DNA of 64,000 nt from Sphingomonas sp. BT-65. Its GTDB lineage: Bacteria; Pseudomonadota; Alphaproteobacteria; Sphingomonadales; Sphingomonadaceae. Under the pieces are notes generated by a model. The model made no database searches and was not told where the DNA came from. It worked only from the letters and a program-made list of their open reading frames with translations. The translations under genes and the position numbers were made by a program. Of this stretch, positions 1 through 7,633 are shown in pieces; position 1 is the first letter of the stretch; each line of letters opens with the position of its first letter. The stretch spans positions 2,170,001 through 2,234,000 of the forward strand of contig NZ_JAPCIA010000001.1 of NCBI RefSeq assembly GCF_026107375.2. Reading direction: 5' to 3'.

Positions 1-601
1 GGAAGTCGATGCCGACCGATCCGGCGATCTCCATCCGCTCCATCGCCTGGGCGACCGCATGCGCCGCGCTGATCGAGAGCACCCCCAGCGGGGCCGGGCC
101 GTCGACGTCGAACAGCGTCATGGCCGGCGTCACCGCCATGCGCAGCGCGCCCCCGGCAAAGGCGATCTCGCCGGTCGCGGCCTCCTCGAGCAATTCGGAC
201 CAGCCGGCATCTTCGAGCTGGTCGGGTTCGTGCGCGCGCAGCTGCCGCACCGGCAGGTCGGTCGCCTTGATCCGGGTGAGCAGGTCGGGCCCCGGCATCG
301 GCGGCGCCTCGGCGGGCACCGCTTTGGGCAGCTTGGCGCGGCCCTTCTCGGCGATCGCCTCGCGCACGATGCGCACGGTGAAGCTCGCGCCCTGCGTGAT
401 GCCGGGCGGGAGCGGGTCGCACAGCGCCTCCTCGCCAGTCTCGAGCGCGATCTTGCCGGTGATACGGTCAACCAGGCGCGCGCGCGCGATCGTGCCGGCG
501 CGCAGGTCGGGTAGCTCGATCGCCGCCTTCCAGATCACGCCGCGCGCGACCAGGGCGGCGCGGTTCTCGCCGATCCCGGCTTCGTAGAGCCACTCAGCCA
601 A
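1..601 (-). CDS. Ribonuclease E/G family protein (N-terminal part, runs off the window)
   Basis: The start of an RNase E/G-type endoribonuclease, read leftwards off the window edge. About 200 residues are visible, opening with WLYEAGIGENRAALV, which resembles the first residues of sphingomonad RNase E/G-like proteins. The best start is a TTG at 599-601 that overlaps the last codons of maf; no ATG lies in frame nearby. The order infA-maf-rne/rng on one strand is common in sphingomonads and supports the call. These enzymes cut single-stranded RNA in mRNA decay and rRNA maturation. The catalytic DNase I-like part may lie beyond the window, so activity cannot be judged. Confidence 0.72.
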   Translation of the reverse strand, partial: MAEWLYEAGIGENRAALVARGVIWKAAIELPDLRAGTIARARLVDRITGKIALETGEEALCDPLPPGITQGASFTVRIVREAIAEKGRAKLPKAVPAEAPPMPGPDLLTRIKATDLPVRQLRAHEPDQLEDAGWSELLEEAATGEIAFAGGALRMAVTPAMTLFDVDGPAPLGVLSISAAHAVAQAMERMEIAGSVGIDF

Positions 602-1163
602 GAGGGTACCCGGCGCTTTCCAGCAAGGCGCGCGTCTCGAACACCGGCAGCCCGACCACGCCCGAATGGCTGCCCGAGAGGAAGCGCACGAACGCTTCGG
701 CGCGCCCCTGAATGGCGTAGCCGCCCGCCTTGCCCATCCCCTCGCCGCTCGCGACATAGCGGCCGATTTCGGCTTCGGTCAGCCGCTTGAAGGTGACGAT
801 CGTATCGCTGAGCCGCATCCGCGCTTTGCCTGCCGTGTCGATCAAGCACACCGCCGACAGGCAATGATGCCGCCGCCCCGAGAGCAGGGCGAGCATGCGG
901 CGCAGGTCGGCCTCGTCCTCGGGCTTGCCCAGGATGCGGCGGCCAACGGCGATGGTGGTGTCGCCCGCCAGCACGATCTCATCCGCCGCGCGCGCGACCG
1001 CCTGCGCCTTGCCGAGCGCGATGCGCTGGACATAGGCGCGCGGCAATTCGCCCTTGAGCGGTTCCTCGTCGATATCGGGCGCGGCGATTCGATCGGGCGC
1101 GACCCCGATCCGCGCGAGCAGGTCGCGGCGGCGCGGCGAGGTGGAGGCCAGGACCAGCCGCAC
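594..1163 (-). CDS. maf: Maf-family nucleoside triphosphate pyrophosphatase
   Basis: A 189-residue house-cleaning pyrophosphatase that hydrolyses non-canonical or excess NTPs to NMPs in the cytoplasm. The N-terminus LVLASTSPRRRDLL is the Maf signature with the phosphate-binding SxSPRR motif. A central LAGDTTIAV and the downstream GKAGGYAIQG stretch are also typical, and the length is normal. It lies 10 nt after infA and overlaps the TTG start of the RNase E/G gene by 8 nt, so the three are probably co-transcribed. The exact nucleotide preference (dTTP/UTP type or 7-methyl-GTP type) cannot be set from sequence alone. Confidence 0.95.
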   Translation of the reverse strand: MRLVLASTSPRRRDLLARIGVAPDRIAAPDIDEEPLKGELPRAYVQRIALGKAQAVARAADEIVLAGDTTIAVGRRILGKPEDEADLRRMLALLSGRRHHCLSAVCLIDTAGKARMRLSDTIVTFKRLTEAEIGRYVASGEGMGKAGGYAIQGRAEAFVRFLSGSHSGVVGLPVFETRALLESAGYPLG

Positions 1164-1173
1164 CGGCCCGGCC

Positions 1174-1392
1174 TTATTTGAAGCGATAGGTGATGCGGCC
1201 CTTGGTCAGGTCGTAAGGCGTCAGTTCGACGAGGACTTCGTCGCCCACCAGAACGCGGATGCGGTTCTTGCGCATCTTGCCGGCGGTGTGGCCGAGAATC
1301 TCGTGATCATTCTCGAGCCGGACGCGGAACATCGCGTTGGGGAGCAGTTCCACCACGCGGCCGCGCATTTCAAGCAGTTCTTCCTTGGCCAA
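1174..1392 (-). CDS. infA: Translation initiation factor IF-1
   Basis: A 72-residue S1/OB-fold protein that binds the 30S A site during initiation. The sequence [20 protein letters not shown] followed by [22 protein letters not shown] is nearly the alphaproteobacterial consensus, and it ends in the usual [11 protein letters not shown]. It is the first gene of the leftward infA-maf-RNase unit. The 150-160 bp between its start and the rightward nfu gene must hold both promoters. Confidence 0.98.
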   Translation of the reverse strand: MAKEELLEMRGRVVELLPNAMFRVRLENDHEILGHTAGKMRKNRIRVLVGDEVLVELTPYDLTKGRITYRFK

Positions 1393-1554
1393 ACAAACCT
1401 CTTGCGATGATCGGAAAAAAGACGCGGTGCCTTACTCTTCCTTGTTCCAAAAGAAAAGCGCGCGCTGCGTCGCGTACCTTCGCTCCTCCCCGGGCAACAA
1501 TCGGTTTCCCGCTGTTCGCTTGATGCGGGGCGCGTTCGGGCCCAAATGGGTGGT

Positions 1555-2127
1555 ATGCTGATCGAGACCGAAGCCACGCCCAATCCGGCGACCCTGAAGT
1601 TCCTGCCTGGCCGCACCGTGATGGATGCCGGTACGCGCGATTTCGCGACCCCGGAGGAGGCGGAAGCCTCGCCGCTCGCCGATGCCTTGTTCAACCTCGG
1701 CGACGTGACCGGGGTATTCTTCGGCCGCGACTTCATCTCGGTCACCGCCGCGCCTGGCGTGGAATGGACCGGGCTCAAACCCGATGTGCTCGGCATCCTG
1801 CTCGACCATTTCAGCGCGAACATGCCGCTGTTCCGGACCGGAACCGCTGCCAGCTTCTCCGTTCCGCCCGAGGATGTCTTCACCGACGATCCCGAAGACG
1901 CCGATATCGTCGCCCAGATCAAGGAGCTGATCGAGACCCGCGTCCGCCCCGCGGTCGCCAATGACGGCGGCGACATCGTCTATCGCGGCTTCGACAAGGG
2001 CAAGGTTTACCTCCAGATGCAGGGCGCCTGCTCCGGCTGCCCCTCCTCCACCGCAACGCTCAAGAACGGGATCGAGCAGTTGCTCAAATATTACGTCCCC
2101 GAAGTCACCGAGGTGCGGGCGGTTTGA
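1555..2127 (+). CDS. NifU-like Fe-S cluster scaffold/carrier (Nfu)
   Basis: A Nfu-type Fe-S carrier of about 190 residues. The N-terminal Nfu domain starts MLIETEATPNPATLKFLPG. The C-terminal NifU domain carries CSGCPSS, whose two cysteines (C159 and C162) hold a [4Fe-4S] cluster across a dimer for delivery to apo-proteins. I chose the second ATG because the family begins MLIETE or MFIETE; an ATG three codons upstream is also possible. The stop codon overlaps the start of the following nitroreductase by one base (TGATG), so the two are translationally linked. Confidence 0.93.
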   Translation: MLIETEATPNPATLKFLPGRTVMDAGTRDFATPEEAEASPLADALFNLGDVTGVFFGRDFISVTAAPGVEWTGLKPDVLGILLDHFSANMPLFRTGTAASFSVPPEDVFTDDPEDADIVAQIKELIETRVRPAVANDGGDIVYRGFDKGKVYLQMQGACSGCPSSTATLKNGIEQLLKYYVPEVTEVRAV

Positions 2128-2717
2128 TGGGAGCGCCGCTCGACGAGGCCGGCCTCGATACGATCTTCCGCACCGCGCGCACCTATAACGGCTATCTGCC
2201 GGGCGAGGTGACGGAAGGCGACATCCGCGCGATCTACGAGCTGCTCAAGATGGGGCCGACCTCGGCCAACATGCAGCCCGCACGCTTCGTGTGGTGCTTG
2301 AGCCAGGAGGCCAAGGACAAACTCGCCGACTGCGCGACCGGCGCCAACCCGCCCAAGATCCGTGTTGCGCCCGCCGCGGTGGTGATCGGCATGGACTATG
2401 ACTATCACGAGCAACTACCCTGGCTGTTCCCGCACACCGACGCGAAGAGCTGGTTCCCCGATCCCGAGGCGCGCAAGATCCATGCGCTGCGCAACGGATC
2501 GCTGCAGGGCGCCTATCTGCTGATCGCGGCGCGCGCACTGGGCTTCGACACCGGCCCCATGTCGGGGATCGACTTCGCCGCGACCGACCGCGCCTTCTTC
2601 GCCGACCAGCCCTCGGTCCACGCCAATTTCATCGCCACGATCGGCCGCGGCGACCCGGCGAGCATCTTCGGCCGCAGCCCGCGGCCGGCCTTCGAGCAGT
2701 TCAACAAGATTGTCTGA
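2127..2717 (+). CDS. Nitroreductase family protein, RutE/malonic-semialdehyde-reductase-like
   Basis: A 196-residue FMN-dependent nitroreductase-fold enzyme. Length and sequence landmarks match the RutE/YdfG-like subgroup: RTYNGYLPGEVTEGDIRAIY near the N-terminus, GPTSANMQPARFVW as the FMN-binding segment, and GPMSGID near the C-terminal half. E. coli RutE reduces malonic semialdehyde to 3-hydroxypropionate in uracil breakdown. No other rut genes are visible here, so the physiological substrate is open. It sits between nfu and tsaB with overlapping ends on both sides. Confidence 0.82.
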   Translation: MGAPLDEAGLDTIFRTARTYNGYLPGEVTEGDIRAIYELLKMGPTSANMQPARFVWCLSQEAKDKLADCATGANPPKIRVAPAAVVIGMDYDYHEQLPWLFPHTDAKSWFPDPEARKIHALRNGSLQGAYLLIAARALGFDTGPMSGIDFAATDRAFFADQPSVHANFIATIGRGDPASIFGRSPRPAFEQFNKIV

Positions 2718-3330
2718 AACTCTCGTCATCGAGACCGCCACCGCCGCCTGTTCGGTCGCGCTGATCCGCGACGGGACGGTGATCGCCGAGCGGCACGAGG
2801 ATGTCGGCCGCGGCCATGCCGAGCGGCTGATCCCGATGATCGCGGAGCTCCCCGATGGCGGCCGCGCCGATCGCATCCTCGTCGATTGCGGTCCGGGCAG
2901 CTTCACCGGCATCCGCGTCGGCATCGCCGCCGCGCGCGGCCTCGCGCTCGGCTGGGGGGCGGAGGTGACCGGCTTCTCGTCGCTGCCGCTGGTCGCTGCC
3001 GCCGCACTCGCCGCCGATCCGGCGCTCGACGAACTTGCCGTCGTCCTCGAAGGCGGACATGGTGAGGTCTTCATGCAGGCCTTCACCCGCCCGCTGGCCG
3101 AAACCGGCCCCTTTGCCTCGCGCCAGCCCGAGGCGGCGCTGGCCGCGCTCGGCGGCCGCCCGGCCATCGGAAACGGCATTCGCCACCTCGCCGCGCTCGA
3201 CCCCAGACTCGACCTGCGCGAGGCCCTGCCGCGCGCTGCCGACGCCGCGCTGCTTCCGCCCGGCTTCACCGCACTCCCGGCCCGCCCCATTTATGGCCGC
3301 GCCCCCGACGCCAAGCCGCTCGGGTCATGA
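2710..3330 (+). CDS. tsaB: tRNA threonylcarbamoyladenosine biosynthesis protein TsaB
   Basis: A 206-residue ASKHA-fold partner of TsaD in making t6A at position 37 of ANN-decoding tRNAs. The sequence shows the expected LVIETATAACSVAL start and the GPGSFTGIRVGIAAARGLAL motif. Translation most likely starts at a TTG at 2710 inside the end of the nitroreductase gene (8-nt overlap), because no ATG is available before the conserved N-terminus. The next gene is rimI, a classical tsaB neighbour, joined by an ATGA overlap. Confidence 0.94.
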   Translation: MSETLVIETATAACSVALIRDGTVIAERHEDVGRGHAERLIPMIAELPDGGRADRILVDCGPGSFTGIRVGIAAARGLALGWGAEVTGFSSLPLVAAAALAADPALDELAVVLEGGHGEVFMQAFTRPLAETGPFASRQPEAALAALGGRPAIGNGIRHLAALDPRLDLREALPRAADAALLPPGFTALPARPIYGRAPDAKPLGS

Positions 3331-3803
3331 GCACCGCGCCGCAACTGGTCGAGATTGTCCATGGACGCCCAGCCGACTTGCCAGTGATCAACGCGATCAT
3401 GGCCGAGGCGTTCGATCCGCGCTTCGGCGAAGCCTGGACCCCCAGCCAGTGCATGGGAATGATCGCATTGCCCGGTGTGTGGTCCAGCATCGCGTGGAGC
3501 GGCGCGCAGCCCGCTGGCTTCGCGCTCGCCCGGACGGCGGCCGACGAAGCCGAGCTGCTTCTGCTCGCCATTCGTCCGGCGATGCGCCGCCGTGGCATCG
3601 GCACCGCGCTGCTGCGCTCGATCGTCGCCGATTCGCGTGAGCGCGGCGCATCGGTGCTGCATCTCGAGGTACGCGCCAACAATGACGCGGTCCGCCTCTA
3701 TCGCGCCGAAGGTTTCGACAAGATCGGTGAGCGGCGTGAATACTATCGCGGAAAAGAGGGCAAACTGTTCGATGCCCACACCTTTTCACTCAAGATCGGG
3801 TGA
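3327..3803 (+). CDS. rimI: Ribosomal-protein-alanine N-acetyltransferase (RimI-type GNAT)
   Basis: A 158-residue GNAT acetyltransferase. The acetyl-CoA loop reads RRRGIGTALL, and the C-terminal half has LEVRANNDAVRLYRAEGF and REYYRG, both typical of RimI, which acetylates the N-terminal alanine of ribosomal protein S18. The four-base ATGA overlap with tsaB and the well-known tsaB-rimI pairing support the assignment over a generic GNAT. Confidence 0.9.
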   Translation: MSTAPQLVEIVHGRPADLPVINAIMAEAFDPRFGEAWTPSQCMGMIALPGVWSSIAWSGAQPAGFALARTAADEAELLLLAIRPAMRRRGIGTALLRSIVADSRERGASVLHLEVRANNDAVRLYRAEGFDKIGERREYYRGKEGKLFDAHTFSLKIG

Positions 3804-3912
3804 AATCGACGAACAGCTTTCAAGCTAGACTTGCAATTGCTCCATTCCCGATCGATAGGCTGTCGTGCGGTGTGTAACCTTGCTGCCGCGGCACCAGTTC
3901 GAAAGGATCACA

Positions 3913-4329
3913 ATGGACGCCCAGAACGACATGCAGGAAACGCTGATCACGCTAACTGCCGATATTGTCGCCGCGCACGTCAGCAACAACAGCGTCGCGG
4001 TTTCGGACCTCCCGTTGCTGATCGCGAATGTCCACGGCGCGCTCGCCGGTCTTGGCGCCAAGGCGCCCGAGCCCGAAGCCAAGAAGCAGGAACCGGCGGT
4101 TTCGATCCGCTCGTCGATCAAGCCCGACTATATCGTCTGCCTCGAGGACGGGAAGAAGCTCAAGATGCTGAAGCGGCACCTGATGACGCACTATCAGATG
4201 ACCCCGGAACAGTATCGCGCCAAGTGGAACCTGCCCGCCGACTATCCAATGGTCGCGCCCAACTATGCCGAGCAGCGCCGCAGCCTGGCCAAGAAGATCG
4301 GCCTCGGCACCAAGCGCCGCAAGCGCTGA
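3913..4329 (+). CDS. MucR/Ros-family zinc-finger transcriptional regulator
   Basis: A 138-residue MucR/Ros regulator. The C-terminal half carries the prokaryotic zinc finger CLEDGKKLKMLKRHLMTHY, followed by the conserved YRAKWNLPADYPMVAPNYAE and a basic tail KRRKR. The N-terminal MDAQNDMQETLITLTADIVA is the usual oligomerisation region. The start ATG has a GAAAGG ribosome-binding site; a longer frame begins at 3865 but lacks the family N-terminus. MucR proteins act as H-NS-like or pleiotropic regulators of exopolysaccharide, motility and cell cycle genes in alphaproteobacteria. Confidence 0.95.
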   Translation: MDAQNDMQETLITLTADIVAAHVSNNSVAVSDLPLLIANVHGALAGLGAKAPEPEAKKQEPAVSIRSSIKPDYIVCLEDGKKLKMLKRHLMTHYQMTPEQYRAKWNLPADYPMVAPNYAEQRRSLAKKIGLGTKRRKR

Positions 4330-4437
4330 GCGCCGCGAGCGTCAATCCGCGGAACGCCGGCTGGGCCCAGGCCTCGTCGGCGTTTCCTATTTCCTGGTCC
4401 CCTTTTCCCCCGCGGTCATAAGCGCTACATCACCGCC

Positions 4438-4860
4438 ATGGCCCGCAAGATCGACCTCGAAGCCCTTTGCCATGAGAAGGGCCTCCGCATCACCGAGCAG
4501 CGCAAGGTGATCGCCCGCGTCCTCTCCGAAGCGGAGGATCATCCCGATGTCGAGAAGGTCTATGCCCGCGCCTCGGCGATCGATCCCGGCATCTCGATCG
4601 CGACGGTCTATCGCACCGTCCGCCTGTTCGAGGAGGCAGGGATCCTCGACCGCCACGATTTCGGCGATGGCCGCGCGCGCTACGAGCCCGCGCCCGAAGC
4701 GCATCACGATCATCTGATCGATGTCGAGACGGGCAAGGTGATCGAGTTCGTCGATCCCGAGCTCGAGCTGCTCCAGAAGCAGATCGCCGAACGCCTGGGC
4801 TTCCGCCTCGTCGACCACCGCATGGAACTCTACGGCGTCGCGCTCGACCGGAAGAATTGA
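4438..4860 (+). CDS. fur: Fur-family transcriptional regulator lacking the CxxC zinc site
   Basis: A 140-residue Fur-family repressor. The winged-helix part includes HPDVEKVYARA and ISIATVYRTVRLFEEAG, and the metal region reads HHDHLIDVETGKVIEF. In E. coli Fur the corresponding stretch holds a CxxC structural zinc site; here those two cysteines are replaced by D and T, as in many alphaproteobacterial Fur/Mur proteins. It could respond to iron or manganese. No operator was identified. Confidence 0.9.
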   Translation: MARKIDLEALCHEKGLRITEQRKVIARVLSEAEDHPDVEKVYARASAIDPGISIATVYRTVRLFEEAGILDRHDFGDGRARYEPAPEAHHDHLIDVETGKVIEFVDPELELLQKQIAERLGFRLVDHRMELYGVALDRKN

Positions 4861-4863
4861 ACG

Positions 4864-5589
4864 TCAGGCCCTGGCCGTCAGCAGATAGTTGAGGCTGGTA
4901 TCGCCGGACAGGTGGAAGCCCGCCACGGGTGAGAAGCTGAGGCCGCGCAGATCAGCCACCTCGAGGCCGGTGGCGGCCAGCATCTCGGTCAGCTCGTCGG
5001 GCGTGATGAACTTGGCGTGATCGTGCGTGCCGCGCGGGATCATGCCGAGCCCCTCGCCCACGGTGATCATCGCCAGCCGCGACAGCGGCGTGCGGTTGGG
5101 GGTGGAGAGGATCATCAGGCCACCGGGAGCCAGCGCGGCGGCGAGGCCGGCGACGAAGGCCGCGGGGTCGGTGACATGCTCGATCACCTCCATCGAAGTG
5201 ACGAGATCGAAGGTCCGGCCGGCGGCCATCTCTTCGAACTCACCGGCGCGATAGTCGATCGTCAACCCCGAAGCCTCGGCGTGCGCCCGCGCCGCGCCGA
5301 TATTCTCGGGCGCGGCATCGATCCCGGTGACGCTCGCGCCGAGCCGGGCGAGCGGCTCGCACAATAGCCCGGCGCCGCAGCCGACATCGAGTGCGGTCTT
5401 GCCCGCGAGCGGGGTGAAGCCGTTGGGATCGCTCCCCCAATGCGCATCGACCGCCTCGCGGATATAGCGCAGCCGCGGCGGATTGAGGCGGTGGAGCATC
5501 GCCGAGGACCCCTTGGGGTTCCACCAGTCCGCCGCCAGCCGTCCGAAATGCTCAGCTTCACGCGGGTCAATGGTTGCTTTGCTTGTCAT
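4864..5589 (-). CDS. ubiG: Ubiquinone biosynthesis O-methyltransferase UbiG
   Basis: A class I SAM methyltransferase of about 241 residues that carries out both O-methylations in ubiquinone synthesis. Motif I is ALDVGCGAGLLCEPLARLGA, the family N-terminus is EAEHFGRLAADWWNPKG, and the C-terminal part has STPNRTPLSR and IPRGTHDH, all diagnostic of UbiG. The start is taken at MTSKATIDPRE; two in-frame ATG codons a few residues upstream are possible. It is divergent from lysC with about 56 bp between the starts, which must contain both promoters. Confidence 0.95.
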   Translation of the reverse strand: MTSKATIDPREAEHFGRLAADWWNPKGSSAMLHRLNPPRLRYIREAVDAHWGSDPNGFTPLAGKTALDVGCGAGLLCEPLARLGASVTGIDAAPENIGAARAHAEASGLTIDYRAGEFEEMAAGRTFDLVTSMEVIEHVTDPAAFVAGLAAALAPGGLMILSTPNRTPLSRLAMITVGEGLGMIPRGTHDHAKFITPDELTEMLAATGLEVADLRGLSFSPVAGFHLSGDTSLNYLLTARA

Positions 5590-5645
5590 CGCCATCCCCC
5601 ACACTTATCAGCGCGCCCACACCTTCCCAAGGGGGCAGAAGACAG

Positions 5646-6905
5646 ATGGCACGCATCGTGATGAAGTTCGGTGGCACGTCGATGGCGGGCATCGAGCGGA
5701 TTCGCAACGTCGCCAGCCGCGTCAAGGCCGAGTGGGAAGCGGGCAACCAGGTCGCCGTCGTCGTTTCGGCGATGGCCGGCGAGACCGATCGGCTCGTCGG
5801 TTTCTGCAAGGAAGCTTCGCCGCTCTACGATCTGCGCGAATATGACGTGGTGGTGTCCTCAGGCGAGCAGGTCACCAGCGGGCTGCTCGCGATCACCTTG
5901 CAGGCGATGGGCGTGCCAGCGCGCTCATGGCTCGGCTGGCAGCTGCCGGTCCACACCAGCAGCGCGCATTCGAGCGCGCGGATCGGCGAGATCGACACCG
6001 CCGAGCTCAACGCCAGCCTTGCCGACGGCAATGTCGCGGTGGTGCCGGGCTTCCAGGGGGTGGCCGACGACAATCGCGTGACCACGCTCGGCCGCGGCGG
6101 ATCGGATACCAGCGCGGTAGCGGTGGCGGCGGCGATGAAGGCCGACCGCTGCGACATCTATACCGATGTCGACGGTGTCTACACCACCGACCCGCGCATC
6201 GTGCCGAGGGCGCGCAAGCTCACCAAGGTGACGTACGAGGAGATGCTGGAGCTGGCGAGCGTCGGGGCCAAGGTGCTCCAGACCCGCTCGGTCGGCCTGG
6301 CGATGAAGGAAGGCGTGCGCGTGCGCGTGCTTTCCTCGTTCGAGGATACGCATGACGAGCTGGGCCATCGCGGCACGCTGATCGTCGGCGAAGAGGAGAT
6401 TGACGACGTGGAACGCCAGCTGATCACCGGCATCGCGCACGACAAGAACGAGGCGAAGGTGACGCTCACCAACGTCCCCGACCGGCCCGGCGCGGTGGCG
6501 CACATCTTCGGCCCGCTGGCCGAGGCCGGGATCAACGTCGACATGATCGTGCAGAATGTGGCGCACGCGACGGGCTCGACCGACGTGACGTTTACGGTCC
6601 CCCGCGCGGAACTGGCGCGGGCGCTCGACGTGCTCGAGAAGGCCAAGGCGCCGATCGGCTATGACGAGCTGATCCACGACACCAAGATCGCCAAGATCAG
6701 CGTGGTGGGCGTGGGCATGCGCAGCCATGCCGGCGTCGCCGCGACGATGTTCGATACGCTGGGCGAGCGCCGCATCAACATCCTCGCCATCACCACCAGC
6801 GAGATCAAGGTGAGCGTGCTGATCCACGAGGACGAGACCGAACTCGCGGTGCGCGTGCTGCACACGGCGTACGGGCTGGATGCGCCGGAGGACGAGGCGG
6901 CTTAA
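5646..6905 (+). CDS. lysC: Aspartate kinase
   Basis: A 419-residue monofunctional aspartokinase, the first step of lysine, threonine and methionine synthesis. The kinase domain opens with IVMKFGGTSMAG and includes VVSSGEQVTSGLL. The C-terminal third has two ACT domains, seen in VTLTNVPDRPGAVAHIFGPL and ISVVGVGMRSHAGVAATMF, which mediate feedback inhibition by lysine or threonine. The start was chosen at MARIVMKFGG, the conserved family N-terminus; the upstream open stretch overlaps the divergent ubiG promoter. Confidence 0.97.
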   Translation: MARIVMKFGGTSMAGIERIRNVASRVKAEWEAGNQVAVVVSAMAGETDRLVGFCKEASPLYDLREYDVVVSSGEQVTSGLLAITLQAMGVPARSWLGWQLPVHTSSAHSSARIGEIDTAELNASLADGNVAVVPGFQGVADDNRVTTLGRGGSDTSAVAVAAAMKADRCDIYTDVDGVYTTDPRIVPRARKLTKVTYEEMLELASVGAKVLQTRSVGLAMKEGVRVRVLSSFEDTHDELGHRGTLIVGEEEIDDVERQLITGIAHDKNEAKVTLTNVPDRPGAVAHIFGPLAEAGINVDMIVQNVAHATGSTDVTFTVPRAELARALDVLEKAKAPIGYDELIHDTKIAKISVVGVGMRSHAGVAATMFDTLGERRINILAITTSEIKVSVLIHEDETELAVRVLHTAYGLDAPEDEAA

Positions 6906-6909
6906 GGGC

Positions 6910-7152
6910 TTATTTGTCGCGGTTACGCGTCAGCACATGGACGGCGGCACCAACGCCAAAGCCGATCAGCGCACAAAACAGGAAAGCGCCGACCAGAATA
7001 AGCATATTGCTGTGACAACTGGTGCCGCGCGGACACGTATAGGTCGCCAGAAAAAGCGTGGCTGGCATCACAAAGATTGCGACCAGCCCAGCGGTGACGC
7101 ATCCCCATCTGACACTCGCTCCGGCCGCTGGCTTGTAGCTGTCGCCCGGCAT
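6910..7152 (-). CDS. Small two-span membrane protein, unknown function
   Basis: An 80-residue protein not recognised as a family. It has two likely membrane helices (about residues 16-39 and 50-72), separated by a short loop CPRGTSCHSN that contains two cysteines and a histidine, and it ends in a basic tail LTRNRDK. The start ATG has a strong GGGGGAG ribosome-binding site created by a tandem 16-bp repeat at the end of yjbQ, so it is probably translated as the second gene of that leftward unit. Base composition is somewhat less GC-rich than its neighbours. Confidence 0.6.
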   Translation of the reverse strand: MPGDSYKPAAGASVRWGCVTAGLVAIFVMPATLFLATYTCPRGTSCHSNMLILVGAFLFCALIGFGVGAAVHVLTRNRDK

Positions 7153-7184
7153 TCTCACTCCCCCATCATCTCACTCCCCCATCA
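7153..7184. repeat. Perfect tandem 16-bp duplication at the yjbQ 3' end
   Basis: The unit TCTCACTCCCCCATCA occurs twice head to tail (7153-7168 and 7169-7184). On the minus strand the upstream copy encodes the last codons and stop of yjbQ, and the second copy supplies the GGGGGAG Shine-Dalgarno of the next small gene. Confidence 0.9.
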
Positions 7185-7587
7185 AATGCACTGCCACCCG
7201 CCGCCGGTGCGCCATGCGGCGATGCTCGAACAGATAGATGCCCTGCCAGGTGCCGAGCGCCGGCGTGCCGTTCGCCACGGGGATCGTCAGCGAGGTCGCG
7301 GTGATCGCGGCGCGGAGATGGGCGGGCATGTCGTCGGGTCCTTCGTCGTCATGCTCATAGGCATCGGATTCCGGCGCGAGGCGGGCGAGCCAGCGTTCGA
7401 GGTCGCGGCGCGCGGCCGGAGCGGCATTCTCCTGGATCAGCAGTGAGCATGAGGTGTGGCGTACGAACAAAGTGAGCAGGCCGGTGGCGGTGCCGGTACC
7501 TGCCGTCCAGCGCAGCACCGCCGGGGTGAATTCGTGCAGCCCCTGTCCGGGCGTGTCGATGACGAGCTCGCCGATGTCCTGCCGCAT
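7171..7587 (-). CDS. YjbQ/UPF0047 family protein
   Basis: A 138-residue member of the YjbQ (UPF0047) family, a small trimeric fold with conserved histidines; E. coli YjbQ has thiamine-phosphate synthase side activity. Visible landmarks are LTLFVRHTSCSLLIQENA, the conserved WQGIYLFEHR and the terminal HRRRVAVHLMGE. The start was set at MRQDIGELVIDT because the family starts just before this segment; the longer frame upstream runs into the divergent promoter region. It is divergent from the nitronate monooxygenase gene, with 46 bp between. Confidence 0.87.
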   Translation of the reverse strand: MRQDIGELVIDTPGQGLHEFTPAVLRWTAGTGTATGLLTLFVRHTSCSLLIQENAAPAARRDLERWLARLAPESDAYEHDDEGPDDMPAHLRAAITATSLTIPVANGTPALGTWQGIYLFEHRRMAHRRRVAVHLMGE

Positions 7588-7633
7588 ATCATCTGCTTGC
7601 CTGAAACCGCTTCGCCCGGCTAGGCCCGCGCGC

